A stretch of 16,720 nt of DNA from Cymbomonas tetramitiformis (GCA_001247695.2 LGRX02034628.1:1-16720), one strand, 5' to 3'; counted from the stretch's first letter, positions 1 through 9,627 are shown. Program-made: numbers and translations. Notes: a model not told the origin generated them from the letters alone.

Positions 1-331
1 AAAAGTATTTTTCAAAATACGGAGCGAAAACCACAATACCCCCCCTCCACTTCCGACTTGGTCGCGTTCGGAAAGTGGGGGGTGGACTTGTCCGCGCCTA
101 GGTCGGTGGGGGGTGGGGGGACTTGGGACTTGTCGACGCAGATGGAAACATGGCTTAAGTATTTTAGGTATGGGCCAGGTGGGGGTAGGGGGACTTGGGA
201 CCTGTCGGCGCTGGGCGAAAGTGGGGGTGGGGGACTCAGTTCTTTGAGGCAGGAAGGTGGGGTGACTCTGGGACTGATTTTAAAATCCTCGATTTAGGTT
301 TTCTTGCTTACGTATTTTGAAAAATATTTTT
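1..331. mobile_element. MITE-like element with terminal inverted repeats and G-rich interior (left end may be cut)
   Basis: The first 20 bases are the reverse complement of 312-331 with one mismatch. The similarity continues imperfectly inward (GCGAAAACC at 24-32 against GGTTTTCTTGC near 297-307). The interior is G-rich and has no credible gene. This layout fits a short non-autonomous DNA element. A target-site duplication cannot be tested because the left end coincides with the window edge. A chance AT-rich inverted repeat is the main alternative. Confidence 0.45.
75..237 (+). repeat. Imperfect G-rich repeats with quadruplex potential
   Basis: Related units lie at about 75-98, 105-139 and 179-212, with a fragment at 221-237. 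Each has GTGGGGG runs, and the full units continue into GGACTTGGGAC(T/C)TGTCG(A/G)CGC. Each full unit carries several closely spaced runs of three to six G, enough for a predicted G-quadruplex. The 79-residue open frame here is Gly-rich repeat translation and is not called a gene. Confidence 0.6.
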
Positions 332-381
332 CATAGTAGTGACCTCAAATGGTTCCATTTCCCATATATGATATTATGAAG

Positions 382-421
382 TCACGTCATCAATCATATT
401 CGTGTCCACATGTGACGTCAT
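382..421 (+). promoter_or_regulatory. Paired ACGT-core bZIP (CRE-type) sites
   Basis: TGACGTCA at 413-420 is the perfect palindromic CRE recognised by many bZIP dimers. A second site, TCACGTCAT, lies at 382-390 and shares ACGTCAT with the first. Their starts are 31 bp apart, close to three helical turns, so both would face the same side of the DNA. They lie about 170-205 bp upstream of the TATA-like box and about 280-315 bp upstream of the proposed start codon of a bZIP gene. Function is inferred from motif and position only. Confidence 0.5.
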
Positions 422-586
422 AAGCCGTTTATAAACAGAACGATGTGTCCTGTTGGCAGATCTTTGGATGTGTTTCTGATATCTCCGTATAATTTTACAC
501 AAAGTTACGAGGATACAGGGTGCATTTTACAAATTTTCCCCTTAATTCCTCGAGCATTCCGCTAGAAAGGTGGAACTTGGAAGCCC

Positions 587-593
587 ATATATA
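587..593 (+). promoter_or_regulatory. TATA-like box of the bZIP gene
   Basis: ATATATA lies about 105 bp upstream of the proposed ATG at 699, leaving room for a leader of roughly 75-80 bases. That leader would contain a very short upstream frame (ATG at 624, stop at 636, four codons), which could dampen translation. Another AT-rich TATA-like stretch occurs near 428-434. The transcription start is not visible in sequence. Confidence 0.35.
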
Positions 594-698
594 GCGCTCT
601 CCGTCTGTTGATGTATGGCTCAAATGGGCGGGCAATAGTGCGAACATTTGATCACGCGTCTCATTGCAGAGCCCTTTTTGCTTCATTCTCTTTCACAT

Positions 699-3600
699 AT
701 GTCTGGGCGAACTTCGACGGAGACCTTGCCGGTACTCCTGTCCCGACCTGTGCACCGAATTCCTCCTCTTGGCTGCTTTTCTTGTATCAAGATATGGTAC
801 TTTGCATCACATAGCTGTTATGGGCTGCAAGGAGTGACTCTCGCTTGCTCTTTCTCTTAAAGCCTATTATTCTCCTGCTACTAACATGGCAAGATTGAAA
901 ACGAGTTGGTACCCTTCTCGCAACACGGAATCTGTTGAATAGGTGTCAACGGCCAGATCAGTCAGTGGGTTTCAACTGTGTAGTTCCCTGCCAACTGCGC
1001 TGAAAATGATGACTTCTCCCCGCTGCGCAGGATGGAGGAAAATCACCGACTGAGGCCAGTGGAGGGTTTCTGCCGGAGCACAAGGCAGGTGAGTGAGCGG
1101 CGTTGGGCTTGTCCTAGAGCTGGTCAATTGCTCAGGTCATGTTTCAGCTTGAAAGTTGTGGTTTTCCCTGACGTGCAGTCATAGATTTTGTAGAGGCGTC
1201 CGGAGAGGTACAGCAAAAGCTCGGGGAGCAACCTGGGGCTGGTGAAGCGAGTTGCTCTTACGCCACTGAGCCCATATGCGAGGTGCGTTTTTATTATGGT
1301 GGAAAAGTTGCTCGTACACCCTTAAAACGCTCTCCCGCGATGGCCCTCATAGAGCAGTTGCAGTCTCATAAGGTAGTGGTACTACGAACTCATCTAAGGG
1401 TTGCGTCGCATGCTGATAGTATTCGATGGGAGCAACAGGCTGCGAAGTCGGCTGACAGTACCAGGCGGAGTGACTCAGACGAACCTACGCCGACTTCGCC
1501 AAGCGGAACTAAAGGTATGTCGGAGCACCCGAAGACTGAAGCAGCCTTTGAGCGCGCGCGTTTCGGCGTTTGGAAACCTTCGCGCCCTATTACCAGAAGC
1601 TAAACTTCATGCCGACTCATAGTTGCCTCTGATACGTGGCCGTTTCATGCGTTCGGTGGATAAAGCGAGCTCTTTTCAGAGCATTCAGCGAAACATAAGC
1701 TCGGCGGCGAGTCCACAAAGCGCGAGGTTCAAAGTCCACATGGAACGTTGTGTAAACACTCCGACTTTCAGAGTCCGCTGAAACGGCCAACTCCTCGTGC
1801 TGAAAGAACAGCAGCCCAGATGTGAACGCTTGTGAGGTCGCAACCCTACTCTATTGAAACGCGCGAAGATAAGCCGTTGCCAGTAATGTACCCGGTTGGC
1901 TTCGTGCTGACTTGCAATCTCGGTTGCTCTACAGGCTCTGGCGGGCCGATCCCAAGAATGCGTACCGCAAACCTTCGCGAGCAAAATTGCAGGTACTCCC
2001 GTGATGTCGCCGATCAGGTCGTGGTGCTCGCCCGCCTCTTTGCTCCACGGTTCGCATCTTGGGAGCACCTCGTATTGGAGGAGAGGTCTCAAGAGGAATG
2101 TCAGGTCCATATTGTGCGTTACTGATTGCGGGTATCCGAGGAGCACGGCCGTTCCCAGTTTTGAATCTTCGCGCAGCCAGCAGAATGGGCCGACTACTAT
2201 CCGAGCCCTGCAGTTCGGGAACGACGGGATTTGACTCAGAATCACTTTTCCGCTCTTCTCACTGCGCTGTCGCACTCTCTGCGTTCAAAAACTCTCTGGA
2301 CCTTGGAGAATCAAGGGCTCTTATCGAGTGTTGGCGCCCTCTACCCCTCGACACGAACTCGTAGTGTATTTTTTATCTATTTTCCACTGCCACGCAGGGC
2401 TCAGAAGAGGTACAGAGAGCGGCAAAAGATGCAGAAGAAGCAGTTGGAGGTAAGATGACGACTTCGAGCATGAATAAGCCGCGTTGTTACGTGTTGTCAT
2501 CGTTCAAAACGTTCTTCAGCTCTGGTGCTGGATTCCCAAGGGCGTATTGCGACCTCTGGGATAGCCATGATTGCCATAGTTTTGACACCTTTCTACATTT
2601 ATTTTCAGCGCCGGTCTGTGACCTGCTCGAGGTGCTTGCGTGTGGATGCTGGCACAGAAGGAACTAGGCAGTCTGCGGACGATTGCCACTCATGGTGCCA
2701 AGCCGGAATTATCTCAGGAGCAACTGGAGGTGACCCCCAGTCGACCCACCCTCGTTTGGTGTCACTTAACTCTCTGGAAAAGACGATGCAACTCAGGAGC
2801 CTGCATGTGTCATTGCATCAGGCTGTGTTGTCGCCCATCGGGTGCCTTCATCAGGCTGTGTTGTCGGCCATCGGATGCCTTCATCAGGCTGTGTTGTCGG
2901 CCATCAGATGCCTTCGTCAGGCTGTGTTGTCGACCATCGGGTGCCTTCTTTAGGCTGCAAGTAGGGTGCTGTTCCAAAAAAGGGTGAGATGAGTGGTGGT
3001 TTGACTTGGGATGGCTCCACTTCATGAATAGCTCAGCTGGGTTGTTGCTCGTTGGCATTTGTGGCATCATGCCGCTCGAAAGTTGGTGCTGCAACTCATG
3101 CACCTGCCGGTGGTGGGTCGAATACAGGAACAACAAAACACCTATGAAAACCGGCTGAAAGAGCAGGCAGAGGTGATCTCGCTGCTCAAGCAGCAAGTGG
3201 AAGTGTGTGAGATGCAGATCAAAGTGGCGCGTATGCTTGCCACGCAGGTACGACGGCCATGTGTGTGGAGAGAGGGCATAGCCTATGGCGAACCCTTAGG
3301 CCATGTTCTTCTTGCTAGCACTGCACACTATCAGACAGCCCTCAGGTTGTCAGTTGTGGTGGTAGACTGAGACTCAGGTCGGTTCAGGTTTCTTCGTACC
3401 AGAGCTGAAAAGCACTATCACCTCCGCGCCAATAGTGCCCGCTGCATATTGCATGCTGCATAATACTGCATATTCCACTGCATACTGCATATTCCACTGC
3501 ATATTCCACTGCATATTTTATATTACGTACTGCACAATATTGTATATTCCACTGGATACTGCATATTCCACTGCATATTGCATGCTGCATAATACTGCAT

Positions 3601-6600
3601 ATTCCACTGCATATTGCTTACTGCATAATACTGCATATTCTATTACTGCATTTTAGCTCTGCATATTCTGCATATATATAATATATCGTAATATGTATAA
3701 ATACATTGCATATATAGTGCCCCCATCATACTTACGCCCAATATTGCGCTCACCATCTTTTGGTATGTTAGCATTTTTGTGTTGAGTTTATATGCTTTGG
3801 TTTGGTTGCTTGCTCGAGAATTTTCCGAAGCGGCGCTGATTGATGTTTGAGATCCAATTATTTAATATTCATACCTAGAATATGCTATCACTTCCGTGTG
3901 GAACCCACATGTTTTCTGATATTACCAGTTATGAAACTATTGAAGAAAACATCAGTATTGATACCACCCCACGCACGTCTGACACTGTGACAAAAGGGGC
4001 CCTGCCGCCAATATCTGAAAGTTTGCAAATTCTGTCCAGCCCTGGTCATTACCTCCTCGAGTCTGCCTATTGCAGCAGACCTGTACCCAGGCAGGCAGGT
4101 GCTGAGCCGATGCAGCGGTGCGGCACCCGTGCTCTGCCGAGCTCCGCGCGCTCACGCCATCAAGCCACTGATGACGTTCTGGTGGGTTGACGCAGTCCTC
4201 CTCCACGTCACATGCATCACAGCTTCATATGGCAGTTCAGGAGCTGGAGGAGCTGCAGAATTTGTGGATGGCGCAAGTGCATAAGTGCGTCTTCCTTTGC
4301 TTCTCTGTATTGCCTGCATCGCCCTCAAACTCGGCCCACAGTAACGAGTGCAAAAGGTGGCTGCGCTGAGCGAGTAGCGAAAAGCGTACAATGGTTTCTG
4401 AATGGATGTTGCTTTCTTGACGACCAAACTTTGCTGTAATAGTGATTTTGGCCGTTTGGCCTTTCCTCTGCTCAGATCATCTTGCCATCACAGCATCAAC
4501 TTGGTGCTCACCCCAGGAGGGGGGCCTCTCCCACCTTGTCCGAGCGACCCGCAGGATACAGGGGCCCCACAGCCTCAGTGCAAGCCGAGGGATTAGCTTG
4601 AGAGGGAGAGGGGCGGCTCTAAGGGGGCTGCCACTCATCACGGGGCTCAGCACAGCGATGCCAATTGATATTGGTGTAGGAGCTATCTGTCTGTTTTGCG
4701 CTGTGACATGCGCATGTGATGGATGGATGCTGGGCGCAGACTGGCGACGATAGTGAACAGCCCGCAGGCGTCGCAGGAGACCTTGCTCAAAGTCATCAAG
4801 GAAGCATGCGAGCTCTTCAACCGGATCTACGTCAACCCCAACAGCGTGGCCTTCGACACCTGCTGGGCAAGCTCGCTGCAGGTCACTGACATGCAGAGAT
4901 GTCAGTGCTTCCCCACTCAGGCGCGCCTCCCTTTGACCTGCCCACGGCTGCCGCAGCTGTTCCCTTACTATCATATTCGGTGTTTAGTGCCAATGCCGTG
5001 TTCGGAGCGCCGGGGGTTTGCAGATTGCCCCGCAGACAGCGCGCACTACTGCTTCCAGTGTGGCGGGGGCTGCTGCTGCCTTTCTGAGAAGGAGTTGGGA
5101 CTGGGTGGTGGTGCAGGAGCTGCGCACCCACTGGATCGCTGTGGCAGGACGGCTGCAGCTCTCGCAAGTTCACTGCACACAGCTGGTCAGCCTTCGCTCG
5201 GCCTTCCTTCAGGAGATGCCCTGGCGCTACCAGGAGCGACGCAACCTTCAGGAGCGCCTCCAGGTTTTTGGCGCGACCTGCCCCCTCCCAAACACTTTCA
5301 GCTCATGCGGCACCTTCCAGTAGAAGCGCCCGTCATGTACCAGCTGATGGGGTCATTTGCAGATGCCAAGGTGAAACTGTTGACTGTTCTCGTCTATTCT
5401 CGTCTATTAGGTGAACTTCATGCCAGAGTGGCAGGAGGGGAGGGGCTGTGCTTGGGCGCCCATCTTTGAGAACATGCGGAACAGATCCGAGAAGGGGCTT
5501 GAGGGCGTATTTACGACAGGCGGTGACTACCAAATGGCAGATAGACCTGCACTCTGCGACCGACGCACATGCCAAGCTCTCCCAGCTGCAGCACATTGGC
5601 CTGGTGAGTCACTTCCCACCTCTTGAACTTGTTGAGCCAGTTGTGTTTTCCTGAGCCAGCACTCCCCGTGTGAGCCGAGGCTGTATCTTCCATATGTTCC
5701 TGTGCACATGACTGAGCGCTGCATTTGCCCCGCATATTGCTCACCTCCGTCTCGACCTCTGCGCGCCACTGCATCCCCCGCCAGAGCCCAACCTATCAGG
5801 CGCGCCATGTGTACGCTGCCAGTGTCTCGATTGGTCACTTGGAACACTGGAGGGCCAGCATGTTTGGGAGAGGGCCGCGTGTTTGTGTGTGGGCGGCGCC
5901 ACTTTTGTGGGCCAACTGAGGAAGGATGCGATGGCGATGGAATGCTTTCACCTGTTCACTGTCCTGTGCCAAAGTCCAACTTTTGACGGCCTCCCCATGT
6001 CCGCACGTTCAACGATTGCCACCGTTTTTATTATTATGAGTGTGGATTCACTGTTCAGGCCTGCCGGCGTGCTTGTGCCAAAAATTGAATTGGCGGCATC
6101 TACTTTTTGCACCTCTCACTGAGGCTGCATGCTTCCAGTGTTTGTGTTGTCGTGTGTCTAGGAGATGTCGCCATGGTCACCGGCGTTGCATCTGCAGCTC
6201 TCTGCCAGTGCTCAGTTGAGGAAGGGGATGGGGAGGGGACTCTGCACTCCGGCAGGAGGGCTATGCACTGCTGGATGGTCTGAAGAAGAACTTGCTGGCG
6301 GAAGAGCAGGCTCTCAACACCCTGAACAACCAGCTTCTATGGAAGGTGCACTGGATGGCTTGCTCAACTCAGCCACTGCCCAACTTGCATGTGTGATGAG
6401 CCGCTGCGGGGGCCTTCATAGAGATGGGGCTCACGTGGATGTGCGCGATGACTCGAGGACACCTCTTGGGAAAACTTGTAGATTTGGCTCACTCCGAGGG
6501 CGCTCGCCTCGAGGCACAGTTGGGCTCAATCAGAACTACTATGCTTCATCATCTGGAGGCCGTTCCAAGAGGGAGTGGTGTGCGGTGGGATCTCTGTTCA

Positions 6601-6841
6601 GGTTTTGGGACCCTCAGAGACCATGAAATTACTCGTCGAGGCCCAACCGCACAACCCGGATGGCCTAATGCTGGCTCACGCATTTGCAGATGCAGCCGTG
6701 ATGTCGTCTCCAGAGAAAGCCATGGCCTTTGCGCAGGCTAGTCATCTCTCCGGAATAGGGGGGATGCTGGGTGCCGCGATGTCCATGGCCAACAAGCCAG
6801 GTCACCCAATCCTTGGTCAGTTACTCCCAGGGCCATCATAG
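699..6841 (+). CDS. bZIP transcription factor, about 15 exons, ~526 aa
   Basis: This encodes a sequence-specific DNA-binding dimer expected to act in the nucleus. Exons inferred from GT-AG junctions with matching phases: 699-731, 1031-1088, 1179-1282, 1439-1514, 1993-2104, 2398-2449, 2658-2729, 3128-3247, 4196-4284, 4740-4881, 5024-5263, 5302-5370, 5520-5603, 6256-6345, 6602-6841. Residues 1-118 are Ser/Thr/Pro/Gly-rich and probably disordered. The basic region is about 120-138, with N126 and R134. The first zipper leucine is L144. A coiled-coil exon spans about 170-209, followed by helical exons to about 447 and a Met-rich tail. The stop is TAG at 6839-6841. Less certain points: exon 1 (first ATG whose exon ends in phase 0 with a GT), the exon 9 start (4223 also fits), the exon 11 start (5033 also fits), the 38-nt intron 11, and exon 13. 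Calling it a bZIP protein is firm; the exact model needs transcripts. Confidence 0.75.
1993..2449 (+). other. Split bZIP basic region (exons 5 and 6)
   Basis: Exon 5 (1993-2104) ends in codons for RRGLKRNV plus two bases. Exon 6 (2398-2449) supplies the third base and then AQKRYRERQKMQKKQLE. Joined, they give KRNVRAQKRYRERQK, which matches the bZIP pattern N-x7-R (N126, R134), with Ala three residues after Asn. L144 falls exactly ten positions after R134, the standard register for the first zipper leucine. Neither exon alone shows the motif, so the restored spacing supports both splice sites (donor at 2105, acceptor ending at 2397). Confidence 0.8.
2658..3247 (+). other. Zipper continuation and second coiled coil (exons 7 and 8)
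   Basis: Exon 7 (2658-2729, 24 codons) begins KELGSLRTIATHGAKPEL. It adds zipper positions L148, L151 and I154, but a Gly at the next heptad position and a nearby Pro break the helix. Exon 8 (3128-3247, exactly 40 codons) is rich in Glu, Gln, Lys and Leu (for example RLKEQAEVISLLKQQVEV) and reads as a second coiled coil. Both exons start and end in phase 0. The zipper itself would be short, about two heptads, unless an undetected exon lies in 2450-2657. Confidence 0.6.
2816..2957 (+). repeat. 33-bp minisatellite in intron 7
   Basis: Four copies of a 33-bp unit (CATCAGGCTGTGTTGTCGGC followed by CATCGGATGCCTT) lie at 2816-2848, 2849-2881, 2882-2914 and 2915-2947, with a fifth fragment to 2957. 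Copies differ at a few positions. Since 33 is a multiple of three, open frames run through it on both strands, giving 11-residue repeats such as HQAVLSAIGCL. I interpret it as intronic because exons 7 and 8 join in phase without it. Confidence 0.85.
3248..4195 (+). other. Long intron 8 holding an AT-rich repeat field
   Basis: This 948-bp interval is the largest proposed intron, with donor GTACGA at 3248 and acceptor GACGCAG ending at 4195. Its centre is the TGCATATTCC repeat field. The rest shows no phase-compatible exon I could support, although short ones cannot be excluded. Confidence 0.45.
3441..3690. repeat. TGCATATTCCAC microsatellite/minisatellite
   Basis: The stretch is built from TGCATATTCCAC and close variants (TACTGCATAT, TGCATGC, TGCATAATAC). 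A longer block of 42 bases at 3443-3484 recurs identically at 3572-3613, so there is a higher-order period of 129 bp on top of the 12-bp unit. It fades into ATATAT-rich DNA up to about 3720. Open frames here are repeat translations. Confidence 0.85.
4196..6601 (+). other. Helical C-terminal region of the bZIP protein (exons 9-14)
   Basis: These exons read as successive amphipathic helices: ELEELQNLWMAQVHK, ETLLKVIKEACELFNRIY, VHCTQLVSLRSAFLQEM, RRNLQERLQ, HAKLSQLQHIGL and LLDGLKKNLLAEEQALNTL, leading to VLGPSETMKLLVEAQP in exon 15. The pattern of Leu-rich helices with a Q-x3-LV-x-LR segment and a terminal E-x2-AL followed by a Leu-Gly-Pro segment recalls long bZIP proteins of green algae. More loosely it recalls the DOG1-type half of plant TGA factors. 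That comparison is from memory and untested. Intron 9 ends exon 9 with AA and exon 10 begins with A, making a Lys codon, which supports donor 4285 and acceptor 4739. Confidence 0.55.
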
Positions 6842-6844
6842 GGT

Positions 6845-6993
6845 TGTAATGGGTGACACGATGTGAGTTGGCTGGCTTCCGCAAGCGTATCGCAACGATT
6901 ACCGACGGAAAGTCGGAGCACATAAGGTTCATCCATGACTGTGCGCGTTTGCCTACATTTTGTGCTGCGGAAATCTTACGTCCCAATATGTAA
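6845..6993 (+). promoter_or_regulatory. Possible polyadenylation signals (TGTAA)
   Basis: TGTAA, the usual poly(A) signal of green algae, occurs at 6845-6849 (four bases after the stop) and at 6989-6993 (about 150 bases after). The second gives a more usual 3' UTR length. This only matters if the organism is a green alga. TGTAA is short and common, so confidence is low. Confidence 0.2.
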
Positions 6994-8180
6994 GGTGTGG
7001 TGTAGTGTGTTCTATCATTTGGGCGCAAGTCCCAAAGATTAGAAAGACGCTGGGTGAACATTTTTGTTGTCTTTGCTAAGGTAAAAGGCTAGAAATCGAT
7101 TTTTTCATTTCCTGTAACAACAGATAGGAACCGAAGTGGCGAAAGGCATGCTTAACCAGCCTAAATGACCTTGATCGGTAATTTAGTTATTGAATGATAC
7201 ATTTGATTCTTTGTGCTTAAACATACACACGGCATTATCCTTACAATGGTGCACAATAAGATAATCTGGTCAAGTCCTGACAGCTGAAAACATTTTCTGA
7301 GGTACACATAGCAAAAGATTGTATTCAGTTACCGATTGATAACATGTGCCAGCAAGTTATCAGCTTTTGCAAACAATCTGGCATAATCCGTGAACACTTC
7401 ACTTTGGATTCTGACTGCTTGAGATCAATAAGTCAATGATGCAATATTTTGTTGGTTTACATGCATAACTTTTCCCCCAGTTAGAATTCTACATGTGCGG
7501 TATAAAAACCGTGAATAAGTGCGGACAAGAAGAATTCTACATGTTGCAATAAAATACAACAATAAACACAAGGCAAATATAATGTAAAAATGCTATATAC
7601 AGGTTGGCCCACTAAAACTACTACATCGGAAATCGGGTTATATCGCATCATGGCGTTAAGCCATCAGAAAGTTTCCCCGTAAGCTGCATGCGCAGCTCGA
7701 GTAGATATATCGACATGAAATGGTTCCCGACAGGGAACCGACTTTGGGAGCGATGGGGCGAGGGGTAGAAATTATTTCCCCCAAAATCGCCCCCCTCCGA
7801 CAGCATACATATAATGGACAGCCCCTTCTGCCACCCTTATTCTTTTGTCGGATTCTCGGTGCCCGATTTGGGTGCCACTAGTGACTGGAGATGCAACGTA
7901 ATTATTTCCGATATAATGCACGCTCCCCGAATTAATGATGAATTAATGTAGTTTTGCGTTACACGTGGTGACGTGTGCGTGGGGGTGACACTTTGACAAA
8001 ATGTTGTGTAGGCTAGACCGCGCGCTTCTTGGCATATATTTCAGGGTTGCGTGTGCAATGTCTTTGGGTCTTGCCAACATGCATGTAACAAACTTTCGAT
8101 AAAGTCCTATGGGCAGAATACACGCCGTGACCATGTATATCATTGTATATCAACGTGAACGAACATAACCTGCCTGTTAA
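6994..8180. other. Intergenic, AT-rich, small inverted and direct repeats
   Basis: No gene is supported. Visible structure: AGAATTCTACATGT repeated at 7483-7496 and 7531-7544 (48 bp apart) with a TATAAAA between them, the inverted repeat AGCTGC-ATGC-GCAGCT at 7682-7697, the perfect hairpin GGTTCCC-GACA-GGGAACC at 7722-7739, and GAATTAATG twice around 7929-7948. ACGT-core motifs (ACACGTGGTGACGTG) lie near 7962-7976. Confidence 0.5.
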
Positions 8181-9590
8181 TTAACGTTAACACCTTATAA
8201 GGGCGAATTCCCCGTACAAGTGGTCATCTGAAATTTCGAGGCAGATCGCCCTTTTTTCTGCAATGGAGCTCGAAATCGAGGAACGGTTCAGAAACGCGGA
8301 AAACCGCGGATTGCAAATCTCAGTCGTTCTATTTTTCTGATTTACCCGTTCTGGTTTCTTCGCAGCGTTCGCGTTCATTGCTCTTTTGCAGAACTCACGG
8401 GAGGGGTCTCACTGCCTGTGGTTGACCGCGAGTATATTGCACAAAAAACATGATACTATAAGCATATGCATGCATAGAATAACATTCTTAAGACTGTTGG
8501 TACCAAGTAGGTACCAACAATCTGAGGATCCGCTAACGCATTCTTCACAATTTCATATTCCACTCAAGCGGGCAACTTGCGCCCGGTTGCGGGAGTATGT
8601 GTTTTCACGCAAAAGCTGATTCGTAAGGTGATTCGCAAAGAATAACTTTCGCCTCGCTTACCGCATTAACACAAGTAAAACAGAAATGGAATGCTGAGGC
8701 TCTTGCGCATCGATTGCACTCATCAAATATACCCCGTGAGCGAGTGGGGTATAGCGGATGCTCGATTGAGCGTTCGGGGGTGTGAGCGAGCCAAATCTCA
8801 CCCGATCTGAGAGATTGGCTCGGTTCGTGTTAGGAAACAACAACTGAGCAGCATGGACCTACCAGTATGCTTCCTTAGACGCATGGCAGTAGGTCTGAAA
8901 AGACCCCGGGCGCAAATTTTGATTTTTGCGGCCACGAAAATTAATACCCTGAGGCCGAAACCCTGAATTTTCGATCCCGCGGCTCCGTTGCGATTTTCTA
9001 CCCCCAAATTTCAGATAAGCACTTGTACTGCAAAGCTGATATTCAAGCGTGAGCTCGAAAATGATGCTAAAACATGCGCGCATCTCGCGCTAAAGTTACG
9101 CAACTGACCTTATTTCTTTGCGCAAATTAGACAGCATCGCCCAATATTCTATTATTATCGCGGCTTTATAACATCCATAATCCATATAAGGATGCACATC
9201 CTTAAGTATGGATAATTGCACGTTTAGCCGTTTACCGAGAAATCTTTGCACTTTGAGCAGACGTAGCGGGCAAACTAGGGATGTAAGGGGTATGTGCGGC
9301 ATACCATTGGGTCGCCATTTGAGTATATTTTCGATAGGCGCTTCATATGCCATCATTCGAGGTCGTATTGCCAAATTATGTTGGATACCGCATAAAAGCT
9401 GATATTCCATACTGCAATAGGGACTTCGTCCTTAAGGTGTTAATCAATGCATAGTCGCATAGGAATAGGCCAAACACGTTCATGAAAATAACCAATATAT
9501 TGAAAATAGCTAATTAATGCGATTTCACGAATCAATTAAATCAATTTCGGTAAAATTGTTCGGGTGTGAACCTGAGGCAGGATCACACTG
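8181..9590. other. Intergenic, AT-rich, perfect inverted repeats
   Basis: No gene is supported. A 104-codon minus-strand frame (9096-9410) and a 63-codon one (8187-8378) show no recognisable motif. Inverted repeats: TGTTGGTACC/GGTACCAACA at 8495-8519 (5-base loop), a stem with one small bulge at 8788-8821 (GAGCCAAATCTCA/TGAGAGATTGGCTC), and a long stem at 9181-9212 (TCCATA...AAGGAT-GCAC-ATCCTT...TATGGA). AAAGCTGATATTC occurs at 9032-9044 and again at 9395-9407. Confidence 0.5.
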
Positions 9591-9627
9591 TGTAAGCAAG
9601 CTTACAACCGTGTAAGCAAGCTTACAA
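9591..9627. repeat. Tandem pair of a 20-bp foldback unit
   Basis: TGTAAGCAAGCTTACAA occurs at 9591-9607 and again at 9611-9627, a period of 20 bp. Each copy can fold, since GTAAG pairs with CTTAC around a short loop. No gene context explains it. Confidence 0.7.

Noticed and set aside
1032..1088. ATG at 1032 as the start of the bZIP protein
   Set aside because: That frame runs into a stop immediately after splicing to exon 3. The alternative frame joins in phase.
1685..2275. 196-codon minus-strand frame opposite introns 4-5 and exon 5
   Set aside because: It overlaps the well-supported basic-region exon and has no recognisable motif. Long chance frames are expected at this GC content.
2810..3196. 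128-codon minus-strand frame with KAPDGRQHSLM-type repeats
   Set aside because: It is translation of the 33-bp minisatellite on the opposite strand, overlapping exon 8.
4723..5469. 248-codon + strand frame read as one protein
   Set aside because: It joins exon 10, intron sequence and part of exon 12. The intron-like middle has no coherent sequence, and the spliced model explains the coding parts.
9096..9410. 104-codon minus-strand frame in AT-rich DNA
   Set aside because: It has no recognisable motif, a + strand frame overlaps it, and there is no start context or splice support. It remains a weak possibility only.
9564..9586. Similarity of GTGAACCTGAGGCAGGATCA to the conserved 3' end of 18S rRNA
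   Set aside because: The match is short with mismatches, and neither upstream 18S helices nor a downstream 5.8S sequence is present.
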